A stretch of DNA of 64,000 bases, from NCBI RefSeq assembly GCF_013368755.1, contig NC_049564.1, positions 752,001 through 816,000 on the forward strand, given 5' to 3'. The position numbers were made by a program, and so were the translations under genes. The notes under the pieces were generated by a model. The model worked only from the letters and a program-made list of their open reading frames with translations. It made no database searches and had not been told where the DNA came from. Within the stretch, counting starts at the first letter, position 1. The number at the start of each line of letters is the position of its first letter. Source of the stretch: Talaromyces rugulosus. Its lineage: Eukaryota > Ascomycota > Eurotiomycetes > Eurotiales > Trichocomaceae. Shown here piece after piece: positions 53,203 to 64,000 of this stretch.

Positions 53203-56200
53203 TCAATGTCCATTGGCACCATTGGCATCCAGCTGCGCCTCAAACTCGTCTTCGTATGCTGCTAGTGACGTGCGGCTTCTTACGCGGTTGAGTTGGTCGC
53301 TGACATAGTTGTTGAAATGCGCATCGCTCTCGTTGTTGCGATTGTTCGCCTCGTACGAGTGGGCGCCGTCTTCGCTTTCAGCATCTCCATCGAGAGCAGC
53401 CTCAAAGTCACTGCGATTGCCGATAGAACGACTGGTGGAAGATCGTCGCAACCGGCTGTTTGGAGTTTTGCTTGGCTTAGCAGAGCGAGAGAAGATATCG
53501 TCAAAGTAATGGGCCGCCGCGGTTGTTGGTGTACGAGGAGTTTGTGGCAAGCGGCAGTTCAAGCTAGGCAAATGTCAGCTGTGTTCATAAAAATAAAACA
53601 AAGAGAGATGCATACCCCGTGTCATGAATAACTTTCGCCAGCAGCCCAGTCCATCCGCATTGGTGAGATGCACCCAGCCCGCGGCCGGTGTCGGCATCGA
53701 AAAATTCGTAGAACCACAGGTAGTCCTTCCAGTGCTTGTCAAAGTCAAGAAGGTCATTCTTGTTGTTGATGGCACGTCGGCCGTCATAGTCCCTGGAATA
53801 CAGGTGCTGTAAGCGGTGTTGAAGCTCTTCGGCAACGTGCCCTAGATGCATGTAATCCCCGGAGCCCGTCGGACATTCCACCTTGAGGGTATCGCCATAG
53901 AACATGTAAAATCGCAAGAGAGATTCAATGAGCAAAAAATTGACACAGATCCAAATTGGTCCACGCCAGTTACTGTTACCACCAAATAGCCCGCTGTCAG
54001 AATCACCCGGAACGTAGCTAACTTTGAACTCCTGGCCATTGACATCCATCGAGACTGGGTTCTCTTTATGGAATTTAGATAAAGATCGAATGCCATGATC
54101 CGAAAGGAACTCTGTCTCGTCCAGCATTCGTTGGAGAATCTTCACGAGGCGATCCTTGCTGACAAGAGCCAACAGCAGGCGGTCATCTTTACCTCGTCGA
54201 CGCATGCTCGCAATATTCCGTTCTGCGACGTCGTTTTTGTTTTCGATGAACCAATCGAGCCGGCGCTTGAAGGAGGGAAACTTGTTGATGATTTCGGGTT
54301 CGAGTGTAAGGACGGCATACAACGGAATTAGACCGACGAGCGAGCGCACCGGAAGTTGTTGAGTCCATGGGCCTCCGTAGGAAATGGCATCGTAATAAAA
54401 GCTTTTTTTTCAACGTTAGGATAATTTTATACAAATTGGACTTTCACAAGACTTACTTATCCTCTTCATTCCACAAGGAGGTTTCAGTGCCCTGGTTTTT
54501 AAACGTCATAGCATCGCTAATCAATACAAAGTGTTCGAAGAATTTTGACGCAACTGCGTCCTGTTAGGAAGATATTTTCTCATATATACTTTAGACCTCA
54601 ACTTACTGTCTTCGTATGTGCGACGGTGTTTTGCAAGCTCAAGAGCAATGTTCAGCATGTTTAGGCAATAGAAAGCCATCCAACCGGTACTGTCGGCCTG
54701 TTCTAACACACCGCCGGTAGGTAGTGGCTCGGAGCGGTTGAATAGACCAATGTTGTCGAGGCCTAAGAAACCTCCTTCAAAAACATTTTTGCCATCAGTA
54801 TCCTTGCGGTTTACCCACCAAGTAAAGTTCAAAAGTAACTTTTGGAACACGCGTTCCAAGAAGTCGAGATCCTGTCGACCGTACATTTTCCGTTCTATCT
54901 TGAATGTCCTGAAGACAGCCCAAGCGTGAACTGGTGGATTGACGTCGCTAAAGTTCCACTCGTAGGCAGGGAGTTGTCCATTAGGGTGCATGTACCATTC
55001 CCGGGTGAGCAGATCAAGCTGCTTCTTTGCAAAGTCGGGGTCGATCATGGCCAGCGGGATGCAGTGGAAAGCACTATCCCATGCGGCGAAAAAAGGGTAT
55101 TCCCATGAATCAGGCATGGACAGGATGTCATCGAGGTACATGTGCCGCCAGTTTTGATTGCGAACGTTCTTCCTACCGGGAGGAGGCGGTACTGTGTTAG
55201 GGTCCCCATTGGCCCATTGGTCCCATATGAAGTGATAAAACTGCTTTGTCCACATCATTCCAGACAGGGCTTGTCTCTGGATGTTTCTGAGATCATCGGC
55301 AATGGGGAGGGGGTTGATGCGGTAAAAGAAATCGTCGGCTTCTCCCTTGCGCTGCTCTATAACATCATCAAGTTCCTCTTCGTTGAGATATTCCTCGTCC
55401 TTTCTAGAAAAGCGGAACCGAACAACAACACACTCGCCTGGAGGAACGCCGTCGCCTTCATCGAAAGCGTACCAGGCAGCGAATTTGGTGCCCTCATTGT
55501 CCGGGTTAATGACCCCCTTTTCTTCATCAACGATGTGGCGATGAAACGCATCTTTGACATACGGCTGATCGTTTTCTGACCCCCAGAGTGCTTTGTTGTT
55601 AGAGTCATTCTCGGTGAAGAGCATCTGGGGTTGGATGTCCTCTTCTCCACCATTGAAAGGTGGCGACGGTGAGAGGCGCACGTATCGATCACCAAGGCTA
55701 TGGTGCGAAGATTTAGCGGTAAGCGGCCCAGTCTGCTTGATTTTGGGTTTCTTCTCCTTATCCTCCCATCCCCAAGCCCAGGTGTTTCTGTACCACACAT
55801 GGGGGACAATGTGCAGTGGTGCGGGCTCTGGACCTCTATTGTAAGCAATGACCCGAAAAGACAGTTCCTCCTCGTCGTCTTCTTCCTTGGCGGTCTCAAT
55901 GAAGATGTCCCAGTACCGGTTTTCGGCGAAGACGCCAGTGTCTAGAATCTGGTATTCATGCTCGTCCTTTCCGCGACGTGCGTTTTCGTCGACGAGTTCC
56001 TGGTAGGGGAACTTTTTTTGCGGATATTTATAAAGAAACTTCATATAGGAGTGCTAGAAAAAAACGAGGTGTTAATTACGCGCCCAAGCGTTAAGGGAAA
56101 TGGCGACGACAACGCACCGAAGGGGTATTGTCTAGATGAAAATGACACTCCTTGACACTCTCACCATGATTACCCTGGGGGTTCGAGAGACCGAAAAGCC

Positions 56201-56747
56201 GTTCTTTGAGAAAATCACTGCGGAAATTAGCCGTCGAAGTAGGTGAGCAGGATGGAACACAAACTCTTTCTCATTCCAGAATGAAAAGGCAATGTTGAGC
56301 CGGCCATGAGTATCGCTGACTCCGGCTATACCGTCTTCACCCCATCTGTAGGCTCTTGACCGAGCATGCTCGTGCGAGAAATCTAAGACAATCTCAGTTA
56401 GTCGACCATAGTCATGTAGCAGTAACAACAAGACGGGCAACATACGACTCCACGCATCGCCGTTCTCACTATTGAAGCTCGTTAGCTCTACTACATACAA
56501 AGCAGGGGCCGTAGAAAGACTTACGAGTAATCTTCACGCACTGTTGAGTAGGTTACATGCAGTTAGCAAATGGAGCCTGGACGTCCCGACGCCATTGACA
56601 GCGAACTCGAGGATGCAACGCACCAGTGGCCCATTGCCTCTCGGCAACATAGGGACCCCATTTCTTCCAGTAGCGGACTCGATCGCGATCTTCTTTGAGC
56701 CGCTTCTCCTCTGCGGAGAGGTACTCGTGGTCGTCGATGATGACCAT
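53203..56747 (-). CDS. GH63-related protein, yeast YMR196W family
   Basis: Nine exons: 56624-56747, 56525-56540, 56446-56468, 56265-56382, 56118-56217, 54607-56053, 54457-54553, 53616-54401, 53203-53563; 1,023 aa. Exons 2 and 3 are only 16 and 23 nt, spelling VREDYS and ENGDAWS. Landmarks are KKWGPYVAERQWAT, HEHARSRAYRWGEDGIAG, SFWNEKDDFLKERLFGL, DILSMPDSWEYPFFAAWDSAFH, EWNFSDVNPPVHAWA, GGFLGLDNIGLFNRS and QADSTGWMAFY, resembling the (alpha/alpha)6 barrel of GH63. No signal peptide was seen, so it is probably cytosolic, unlike ER glucosidase I. Substrate unknown. A Ser/Arg/Asp-rich tail of about 120 residues ends it. The frame is open upstream of the ATG (SYIPRNANPPPV), so an extra 5' exon is possible. 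Confidence 0.85.
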
Positions 56748-57855
56748 GACTGGCGGCGGGTTTGCGTTGCGGGGGATGTAGCTAGCTCGGACGCGGTGAT
56801 TGATCCTGAATGCGCAGCAGCAGCAACAGCAACAGCACTCTAGGCAAGAGTCTAGCTGTATATATAACTGTAGAGAATAACGGGATAGACAAGAGAAGAA
56901 AAAAAAAGACAGAAGCGGGGGGGCGAGAGAGAGAGAGAGAGGAAGAGAAGTTCTAGGCCGGAAACAGCGAGGGCAAGGGCAGTGATCAATCTAGCCAGCT
57001 TATCGATAAGGCCCCGCCAGCCGTTCCTTGATTTTCACGCTCTGCGGGAGTCCAGACGCCACTAGTCCGCGCGACATCATCCTGCAGAACCGCTACTGCA
57101 CCGACTGTATGTGCCTGGTTAGAAGTGTTGATAGCAGGGCGTGTTATACATGCTGCTCCTGTACGACCCTGGCCTCTCCCTACAGCACGCCCATCCCTAC
57201 CCAAGACAGATATGCCTGCATGGATGTATGGATGTTTGCTCTGGAAATCTCAAGATAGGCTTCCACACCAACGATTTATATTCCCGAGTACTGTCCTAAT
57301 CTAAGGCTGACAAGGACAGGCTCGACACCAACGATAAATACCGAACTATATCAACACTGGTAATAAATAGATGAAGCGTCCGACAATGATGTCTCGAACA
57401 TTTGACACATAGGAGATAAAGCGAATGTCTCTTGACCGGCTACATGTATAAAGGGAAGAAGGGGGAAAAGGATGACAGGGTAAAAAAAGGGACAAAGATG
57501 CTAAGAGGAAATTATAGGGCCTGCCCGACTCCTTTGTGCTCCTTCGCCATGGTGACAATTGCAAAATGTATTTCCTCAAAGTCGAGACATAGGCGGCGCC
57601 ATAACCAACGGCCGTTCAACAGTCGATGCTAGCCGTTGTTTTCACAACACGACGGCGGAAACTGGCTCGTTAAGATGTGATGTCGAGCCAGTCTCCTGCG
57701 CTACCAAGCCATGCTGTACAAGAACCAACAACAAAAATCGCCTAGAATGCACGCATCCGAGTGATCGAAACAAAAAGACGACCATCCGAATTATATAAAT
57801 TAGTAGAGTGTTGCAAGGCCCAGGGGAGGGCCTTGCCGTTTTCCTCTCCGGACAT
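56748..57855. promoter_or_regulatory. upstream region of the GH63-type gene / 3' flank of the next gene
   Basis: 1,108 bp between two minus-strand genes. It contains CAG/CAA repeats (56814-56837), an A-run and a GA repeat (56925-56941). No further gene is supported. Confidence 0.5.
56925..56941. repeat. GA dinucleotide repeat
   Basis: About eight GA units in the leader region of the GH63-type gene. Confidence 0.85.
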
Positions 57856-58475
57856 CTACGCCTTGCGTTGGCCGTTGGAATCGAGGTCGTTAGAGGTGGC
57901 TGCAGAGGTGGCGGAATCTGTAGACCCTTGATCAGATGAATGGCCGTCGGAGAGGGCCGACGACATGGGATATTGGGGCCCGGCCAGCTCGATCTCACCT
58001 CGTCCTTCCTGGTCTGCTGAGCCTCCGCGTTGGTCGTTGTTCTGAGAAGATGACGCCTTGTTGTCGCCGTTGCCGAGACGGGCCTCGGCCTCGCGGATTT
58101 TTGCCTGGAGAGCTTCGAGCTCTCGTGCTTGGATAGTCACCATTTGTTTTCTATAGAGATGTTAACATGGTATTCGTCGAGTTATATTTAAAGGGGTTGC
58201 ACACTTACTTTTGTTCAATCGACTGTGAAAGATTGTCGACCTCGCTGTCGAGCATGAAGGCGTTGTCAAGCGCGAGAGAGAATGCTTGGGCCATGGTTCT
58301 GCGTAGCAACAGCAATGGTCAGGGAGAGAGGCAACAGCACAATGGCAAGAGAACAGCAATGCGATAGGAATAGTAAAACAATGGCAAAACACGGGGTATA
58401 GATAGTATATAAATAGGCGACGTACGACTGAGGCCGACGGGGATTAGGCTTCCATTCCTGCTCTGTGTCCGACAT
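57856..58475 (-). CDS. conserved small fungal protein, function unknown
   Basis: Three exons: 58426-58475, 58209-58298, 57856-58150; 144 aa. The first half is ordered: MSDTEQEWKPNPRRPQS, then a helical stretch (AFSLALDNAFMLDSEVDNLSQSIEQK) and a coiled coil (QARELEALQAKIREAEARL). The second half is Ser/Asp/Gln-rich and probably disordered. All three exons join in phase with GT-AG introns, which strongly supports a real gene. I do not recognise the family. TGACGTGACGT lies 5 bp upstream of the ATG, in the probable 5' UTR. Confidence 0.75.
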
Positions 58476-60335
58476 GTTGATGACGTGACGTTTCCTGGGG
58501 ACTCGCTGGAATGTATGCAAGATGCAATATGCGATTTCGATGGGGTGGTGATTTGAGTCCTGGTGATCGACCCGGGCGGGTTTCGAGGCACAACCACACA
58601 GCTCAAGGAACAACAGCAACAACAACAATAGCAACCGGGCGCGGTCAGCTGCGATTCAACTGCGGTCGAAAAAACAACCAGCCGCAACTTGTGAGGAAGA
58701 GCCGGTCGCCTTTTTGGCGATAAACCAGAGCCAGCTGAGGTTTTTGGGGAGTGGGTGAGTACTGCTGGGTTGGCGCAAGAATGTAGGAAGGTTGTCCGGC
58801 GGGCGGGGGACGGAAAGAGCGAGCCAGGAGCTGAGGAGGGGGCAGGCGGCACTTATTGGGCGACGATCACGGCTTACTCTTCACTCTTTGGCCGATTCTT
58901 AGCTCCTGCTTTCTTATCACTATAAGGCAATGCGAAGAAGGCTTCAAAATCCGAAATATTGTCAGGACTCAGGAGGCACGTTGGTGTCGGGTTTTTTTTC
59001 TTCCGTCTGCGTCTATCCCTTTCCCCTCCAATAACACCTCAACCAGCGCGCAAATGTGTCAGGCAGATGAGCTAGCCTAGTGCACAACCTAGGATAAGTC
59101 GGCCCAATTTATGATTTGAGGCGATATCCAAGGAGAGTCCAGGGAGAAGCAGCAGTGGAGAGGATTGACGCTCGATCCGCAAACGAGCTCTGTTTAGTGT
59201 GCAAGCCTGCTGCGACGCGGTCCACTCGGCTTCTTTTTTTCGTGCACTGGTTATAACTTGTTGGTTAGGATTCCGAGATATGCCAATCGCTGTTCTTGTC
59301 CTGCGCTGGCAGTGAGAAATTAGGATTGGGCGATCGATGGATATTGTATCCTTCGACTAGTCCTAGTTGGTTCCGATGTTCGCGAAGATAGGGGACCCGA
59401 CAGAAAGGTCCTTGGGTTCGTCTGCGCTATACAAACAACTGCGATGCCATTGTCAGCAATAATGATATTACTTCATATCCCCCCTTCGCATGACTATATG
59501 CAGGCCAAGTGTCCGAGTCTTGACTCTTGAGCACCCGATGGGGGCCATCCTGTCAGTCTCCTGCTAGTAGTACCGAATACGTACTCTCCTCGATCAGGGG
59601 TAAATACTAAACAACACTACAGAAAAGGGGATATGGGCACAACCAACTTAGTGATAGTCGGGGATCGAGGATTCAGGAGAACTCCAAAAAACACCACTAA
59701 CGCCATAGTGCTTTTCTATGTATACAAGGTGGATGCTGTGGCGTTGAAGGGCTCGTGCTGGACCCATCGATTAAGGGGCTCTCATATCCTGTCCGGAGAA
59801 CTTTCAACTGAGGATTCTCGGTTCTTGGTCAGTGCTGTTCTACTCCGTACTAATTCCCGTCTATTAAAGACTAATGTACTACTGTAGCACCAGTGGCTAA
59901 CTGCAAGATAACCTGTCAGTTGTACCTATCTGATGTTAAGCTTGCATGACTAGCTAGTGAGAATGGCATAGCTCTTGGGCTTGGTGCTTGGTATGTGCTC
60001 AAGGGATCAGCTATCCACCAAGCTGATCAAAACAAGTACCTGAATATTTGAATATTTAAAGGACAATAACGATCACTGGAATTCGAAAGGATTTTATGTC
60101 TCAAATCGAAAATTCCTATTTTTACTACGGACAACAGTGCAAGCAATAATCTTAATGGACGCATGCAGCTTATTTGAATGCGTGGCAGAAAAAAATAACA
60201 TCAAAAATCCTTTGCTGCAATTCAAAATTTCAAATTAACTTATAATATATGATAACTAATCCGTAAATCGTATACAATTATTATTTAGTACAGAGTAATA
60301 ATGGTACTCTGTAGTTAAGTCATTATAGAAGTGAT

Positions 60336-60341
60336 CACGTG
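60336..60341. promoter_or_regulatory. CACGTG E-box
   Basis: Within TCACGTGC, about 525 bp upstream of the BRD8-like start. Confidence 0.45.
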
Positions 60342-60583
60342 CCCGGGCGGCTGTCATTCGCTCCTCCCGGCGAAGCAATTTTTTTGTCTGCAAATGATGC
60401 CACATTGAGCTCACCAAACGCATCGCGAAGACTACCATCCCGTCCATCAAACCGGAGCATCGATCCCCTATACTCTCGGACGAGGAATATCTTATTTTCC
60501 ATTAATTCTACCTTTGTTTTGCTCGTTGCCCTGATCAACCGGACCAGTTCGCTTTTCGCGTTCTTTCGTGACTTGGTGCGCGC

Positions 60584-60584
<1 letters not shown>

Positions 60585-60625
<41 letters not shown>
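60585..60625 (+). repeat. CT dinucleotide repeat (about 20 units)
   Basis: A 41-nt uninterrupted TC/CT run, about 240 bp upstream of the BRD8-like ATG and probably in its promoter or 5' leader. Confidence 0.9.
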
Positions 60626-60627
<2 letters not shown>

Positions 60628-60864
60628 GGTCGGCCCGGCCATTTTTATCGCCAACGAACTCAACAAAGATAACAAAAGAACGATAATGCGAGTCTGCTAG
60701 CCATACGGGGGACAATTACTACGAAAAGTCTCGCGAACCGGGTGGCCATATTAATTTCATCGACCGTTTTCCCAACCGTCATAGTGGCGCCCATCACTCC
60801 CTCCTCCTCGTCCTCCCTTGCGAGCGGTTACTCGTCTGTCAGGCAACAGTCACAACCACGGGGA

Positions 60865-63624
60865 ATGCCACCGCTGTCGGCCTACACACCATTTGAATCG
60901 CTTCTCTTCTTCCAATGCCTCGCGTCGCTCGCTTCCAGGCCTGCCAGTTTTGCGGATATATCGGATACGCTGCGGAAGAATCGCTTTGTCAAGGAAAATG
61001 ACGCTTTTGATGGGGACCGGTTGAGCCCCGAGGCGCTGGAGGAGCTGTATACCACGCTTTTGCAGGAAGGGGTTGACAGCAGTATCACCGCCACCACCAC
61101 CACCGATTCAGCCAATGCGAATTTGAAGAAGCGCAAGATTAATAATAATAATAATAATGCAGCTCAATCGCATACAGTTGTCGTGCCCGCGCTGGTATCC
61201 CAGCTCTATGCGAGGTACAAGGATCGAGTGACAAAGGAGATTCGAGACGAGGAGCAAAAATACAGAGAAATTCGCGACGAGATTGATAGGCTTCAGAAAG
61301 ACCAATTAGACAAACCTGTGGAACCTGCTGTCCAAAATGTCGTCACGACCGACCTGTTACCGGACTCGGCCAAAGCCCTACCTGTGCCTTCTACGAGCGA
61401 CCGGATGGATATCGACACCAATGATCTTGCAGAGGAAGAGAAAACGAATGTCATTCCTCCAAACGTGAATAATGTTCAAGGTGTTAAGGAAATACGACGA
61501 CAGCAGGAGGCAGCTCCGATAACATCACATCAAACTCCCAAGCCAGCCTTACCACTAGTTCCACCGAGCAAGCCACAAGAAGAGGGCCCTCTACCAAAAC
61601 TAGACACAGTCAAGCAACAGGGGCCTCCTCCAGCACCAGCTCCACCAGTCATTGCACCGGCACGGGCGCTTCAGCCGCAGCCTCCCACTCCAATTCCTGG
61701 GAAACAGCCGGTTTCGGTTCCAGCTGCTACTCCTAAGCCAGCACCCAAAGCGACACCACCAATTGCAAGGGAACAGCCTCTAGCGCCACAACCAGCGCAA
61801 ATTTCGCCTGCACCACCGAAGATTGAAGTCAAAGTTCCGGCACCTAATCAACTGAGTCGACCGCCATCTCATACCCCTTCGCGCACTGGGCCTTCCCCGA
61901 GCCGCAATCAGCCGGCGCTTCCTCCAGGCTCAACTATTGTTTTCCAAGCACAACAGGCGCCGAGCTTACCGGCCACGCCTCCGGTTCAACGTCATATTCC
62001 TCAAGTGAGCGAAAACGTAGCGCGTCAAGGTGTGCCTATTCCAACTGGTACCCCAATTGCTCCGCATATCCCACCGGGGCAACATGCCTTTCAGCAATGG
62101 TCACCTCATCCCCCTCCGCCTCACTCTGCTGCCTCGGTTCGTACACCTGGCATTCTGCCGGCGGCACAAAGACCGATCATGCCTCAGCAAGCACACCATG
62201 CACAACTGGAGTTTTCCAATACAGTTCCTGCGTCTGTCCATGGCCCACTTCCTGTTACGCCAGGTGCGCAGGCCCCTTTTGCACCGATGAGTGCTCCACA
62301 AACACCCCTTCCTGGAACTCCAACTTTCCGCCCAGGCATGAAGCCAAGGATGTCTCGCGCATCTATAGATACTGCCGGGTCTCTCACGCCTTGGAAGCGT
62401 ACTCCAAGCTTGAGCATCAGCATTCCGGATACTCCAGGGTCACCCCCACGCCCTCAGCCTGGAGATGTTAGCCCCATCAGCGACAGAGAGCCGTCGCCTA
62501 TCGAATTTCCCGAGCCTGCTGTCAAAGAAGGTGTGGTGCAGAGGAAGCCTAGTCAATCCGAATCCGAGAAGCCACGCCGCGGTAGAAAACGAAGTGTTCA
62601 GCCTCCGAGTCTAGAGAAAGCAGAACCAAAGAGCGACAGAGCGACGCCAGCGAGGAGAGGGAAAAGAGGTGACAGCATTACATCGACAAGGGGCAGAGCA
62701 ATATCAGCAGCTTCTCGTGAAGATGAAGAAAGTCTTGATTCGGCAGCTGCACAAAGGAAAATCAAAGACGAAGCCCCGGCTACTCCGGCTGGTATCTCGG
62801 AAGACACCGAAGCAGAGATGAGACCGGTAACTCGACGAAAGTCAACCGTAACGGTGGGGCCGAGCGAGGACATGCAAGTAAAGGGAAGACCAAAGCGTAA
62901 ACGTGGTGCAAGTGAAGTCTTGGATATCGAAAGAGATCAACCTACACCGGGTCGTCCTTCAACATCACAACTCATATATTGCACTCGCAATTTCCCACGA
63001 ACGGGTGCCCCTTTGATGAACGATGTTTCCGCGCACAAGCATGCTTCCATCTTCGGCAAACCGTTGACCGAGAGAGAGGCACCAGGGTACAAGGACTTGA
63101 TTTACCGACCTCAAGATTTGAAAACCATCAGGTCGGCCCTTAACCAGGGAAACCGTGCGGTGGCTGCTGCTACAGAATCGTTCAGTACTCCGGTTGATGG
63201 GGAGTCGCCCAATCCCGCTGCCACCGGCACTCCTTCGAAAAACGCTGCTTGGCTTCCCAAGACAGCCGAGTTGATTCCACCCAAGGCAATTGTAAATTCG
63301 TCCCAGTTGGAGAAGGAGCTTATACGCATGTTTGCCAACGCTGTAATGTTCAACCCAGCCCCCGAACGCGAGCGTGGCTTTGGTCCGTCGTTTCCTTTAG
63401 GAACAGCCAACGAATCCCGATCAAGTTCGCAACCTTGGCAACTCGATGAAGGGGGAATCTTTCGTGACACCCGCGAGATGTGTGATGATGTCGAAAAAGC
63501 GGTCACAAAATGGCGAGCGGCGGAACGCACCACGGCAGATGACCTCAGTAACAAGAACTTGTTCACGCTTCGAGGCAACAGTGGCGAAAATGCGGAGAAC
63601 ACGGACAGTGATATGAAGGGGTGA
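60865..63624 (+). CDS. BRD8-like bromodomain protein (probable NuA4-type chromatin subunit)
   Basis: Single exon, 919 aa from the ATG at 60865; the frame is open upstream from a GTG at 60742 but has no earlier ATG. An N-terminal conserved block (PFESLLFFQCLASLASRPASFADISDTL) with a helical region precedes a coiled-coil stretch (KEIRDEEQKYREIRDEIDRL) and a very long Pro/Gln/Ala-rich disordered middle with basic patches (RRGRKRS, KGRPKRKRG). The C-terminal bromodomain runs from about 755 to 900: KHASIFGKPLTEREAPGYKDLIYRP and LIRMFANAVMFNP, where the last Asn is the acetyl-lysine contact. By family, this layout fits the BRD8 branch. A (CT)n tract precedes it. Confidence 0.8.
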   Translation: MPPLSAYTPFESLLFFQCLASLASRPASFADISDTLRKNRFVKENDAFDGDRLSPEALEELYTTLLQEGVDSSITATTTTDSANANLKKRKINNNNNNAAQSHTVVVPALVSQLYARYKDRVTKEIRDEEQKYREIRDEIDRLQKDQLDKPVEPAVQNVVTTDLLPDSAKALPVPSTSDRMDIDTNDLAEEEKTNVIPPNVNNVQGVKEIRRQQEAAPITSHQTPKPALPLVPPSKPQEEGPLPKLDTVKQQGPPPAPAPPVIAPARALQPQPPTPIPGKQPVSVPAATPKPAPKATPPIAREQPLAPQPAQISPAPPKIEVKVPAPNQLSRPPSHTPSRTGPSPSRNQPALPPGSTIVFQAQQAPSLPATPPVQRHIPQVSENVARQGVPIPTGTPIAPHIPPGQHAFQQWSPHPPPPHSAASVRTPGILPAAQRPIMPQQAHHAQLEFSNTVPASVHGPLPVTPGAQAPFAPMSAPQTPLPGTPTFRPGMKPRMSRASIDTAGSLTPWKRTPSLSISIPDTPGSPPRPQPGDVSPISDREPSPIEFPEPAVKEGVVQRKPSQSESEKPRRGRKRSVQPPSLEKAEPKSDRATPARRGKRGDSITSTRGRAISAASREDEESLDSAAAQRKIKDEAPATPAGISEDTEAEMRPVTRRKSTVTVGPSEDMQVKGRPKRKRGASEVLDIERDQPTPGRPSTSQLIYCTRNFPRTGAPLMNDVSAHKHASIFGKPLTEREAPGYKDLIYRPQDLKTIRSALNQGNRAVAAATESFSTPVDGESPNPAATGTPSKNAAWLPKTAELIPPKAIVNSSQLEKELIRMFANAVMFNPAPERERGFGPSFPLGTANESRSSSQPWQLDEGGIFRDTREMCDDVEKAVTKWRAAERTTADDLSNKNLFTLRGNSGENAENTDSDMKG

Positions 63625-63738
63625 TGACAAGGAGGAGCAACGTTTTATTGTAGTAGATAGCTTCCGTTGGGATGAATGTATGAATTGCTATCAACTTTTA
63701 AGTTGTGATCCTCGTAGCTTCTGTCACCGTTCTTTTCT

Positions 63739-64000
63739 TCAAGCAACAGAGGTTCGTGGTGCCGGTCGAGTGCGCCCAAGACCTTCTTTTCCGTAGTAAT
63801 CCATGGGGTAAACACCATTATTGACCTGGTCCCAGCCCTCTCTCCCGCCCAGGGCAACCAGTGCCTCGTAAGGCGTCAGCAGAGGGCGGGAAAATGCATA
63901 ACCCCAATCGATACTCAGCCGCGGACAAGCTACTTGCACCCAGCACTCCACATCAGCCATGGACGCAAGCTTTCCAGGGAAGATCTCGCTGAGCAACAGA
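63739..64000 (-). CDS. dph1: diphthamide synthesis protein Dph1, C-terminal part (5' outside window)
   Basis: The frame runs off the window end; 86 complete codons are visible plus the TGA at 63739-63741. [30 protein letters not shown] contains the last conserved Cys ligand of the radical-SAM-like 4Fe-4S cluster of Dph1/Dph2 proteins, followed by [12 protein letters not shown] and [12 protein letters not shown]. By family, Dph1-Dph2 transfers the 3-amino-3-carboxypropyl group to a His of elongation factor 2. It converges on the BRD8-like gene 114 bp away. Confidence 0.9.
   Translation of the reverse strand, partial: LLLSEIFPGKLASMADVECWVQVACPRLSIDWGYAFSRPLLTPYEALVALGGREGWDQVNNGVYPMDYYGKEGLGRTRPAPRTSVA

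Larger units (their letters stand above)
58476..60864. promoter_or_regulatory. long divergent intergenic region
   Basis: 2,389 bp between divergent starts, the longest gap in the window. It is mixed composition to about 59500, then AT-rich (60040-60300), CACGTG at 60336-60341 and a CT repeat at 60585-60625. A frame at 59633-59887 has no family features. Confidence 0.5.

Noticed and set aside
59633..59887. 84-codon frame in the 2.4 kb gap
   Set aside because: No family features and flanked by sequence without coding character.

Overview
This window is nuclear DNA of a filamentous ascomycete (Pezizomycotina), most likely Eurotiales (Aspergillus/Penicillium-like). The evidence is dense genes on both strands, many short GT-AG introns (about 45-145 nt), Zn2Cys6 regulators, an AcuM/Rds2 regulator, a GH71 alpha-1,3-glucanase and a PKA catalytic subunit with a long low-complexity N-terminus. 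Genus cannot be fixed from the sequence alone. Exon boundaries were worked out by hand from splice signals, reading phase and family similarity. No tRNA, rRNA, CRISPR array or intact transposon was seen.

Layout. 0-6 kb: NFKBIL1-like protein (5' part outside the window), L-type lectin cargo receptor, Tim13, PKA catalytic subunit. 7-18.8 kb: TORC2 subunit Sin1, clamp-loader large subunit Rfc1, mitochondrial uL16m, an unrecognised small intron-rich gene, clamp-loader subunit Rfc5 (human RFC3 type), epoxide hydrolase. 19-30.4 kb: short Zn2Cys6 regulator, Cox11, TMEM135-like membrane protein, class-B-type bHLH factor, CENP-Q-like kinetochore protein, AcuM/Rds2 gluconeogenesis regulator. 30.7-43.3 kb: a 16-exon Zip4/Spo22 meiosis gene, a large WD40 protein, and a convergent pair of secreted glucanases (GH71, GH30). 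44.4-64 kb: Rrg9, Rgp1, Mob1, a decayed kinase-like pseudogene in an AT-rich patch, ATP synthase OSCP, a GH63-type protein (YMR196W family), a small conserved protein, a BRD8-like bromodomain protein and the C-terminus of Dph1.

Most genes are conserved housekeeping functions: mitochondrion (Tim13, uL16m, Cox11, Rrg9, OSCP), replication and cell cycle (Rfc1, Rfc5, CENP-Q, Mob1, Zip4), signalling (PKA, Sin1) and trafficking (lectin, Rgp1). Accessory character is confined to the epoxide hydrolase/Zn2Cys6 pair, the GH71/GH30 pair and the pseudogene patch. Two promoter patterns stand out. MluI-box (ACGCG) clusters lie just upstream of rfc1, rfc5 and the CENP-Q gene. CACGTG palindromes recur in several promoters, while one gene here encodes a bHLH protein whose basic region has the His-Glu-Arg arrangement expected to read CACGTG.
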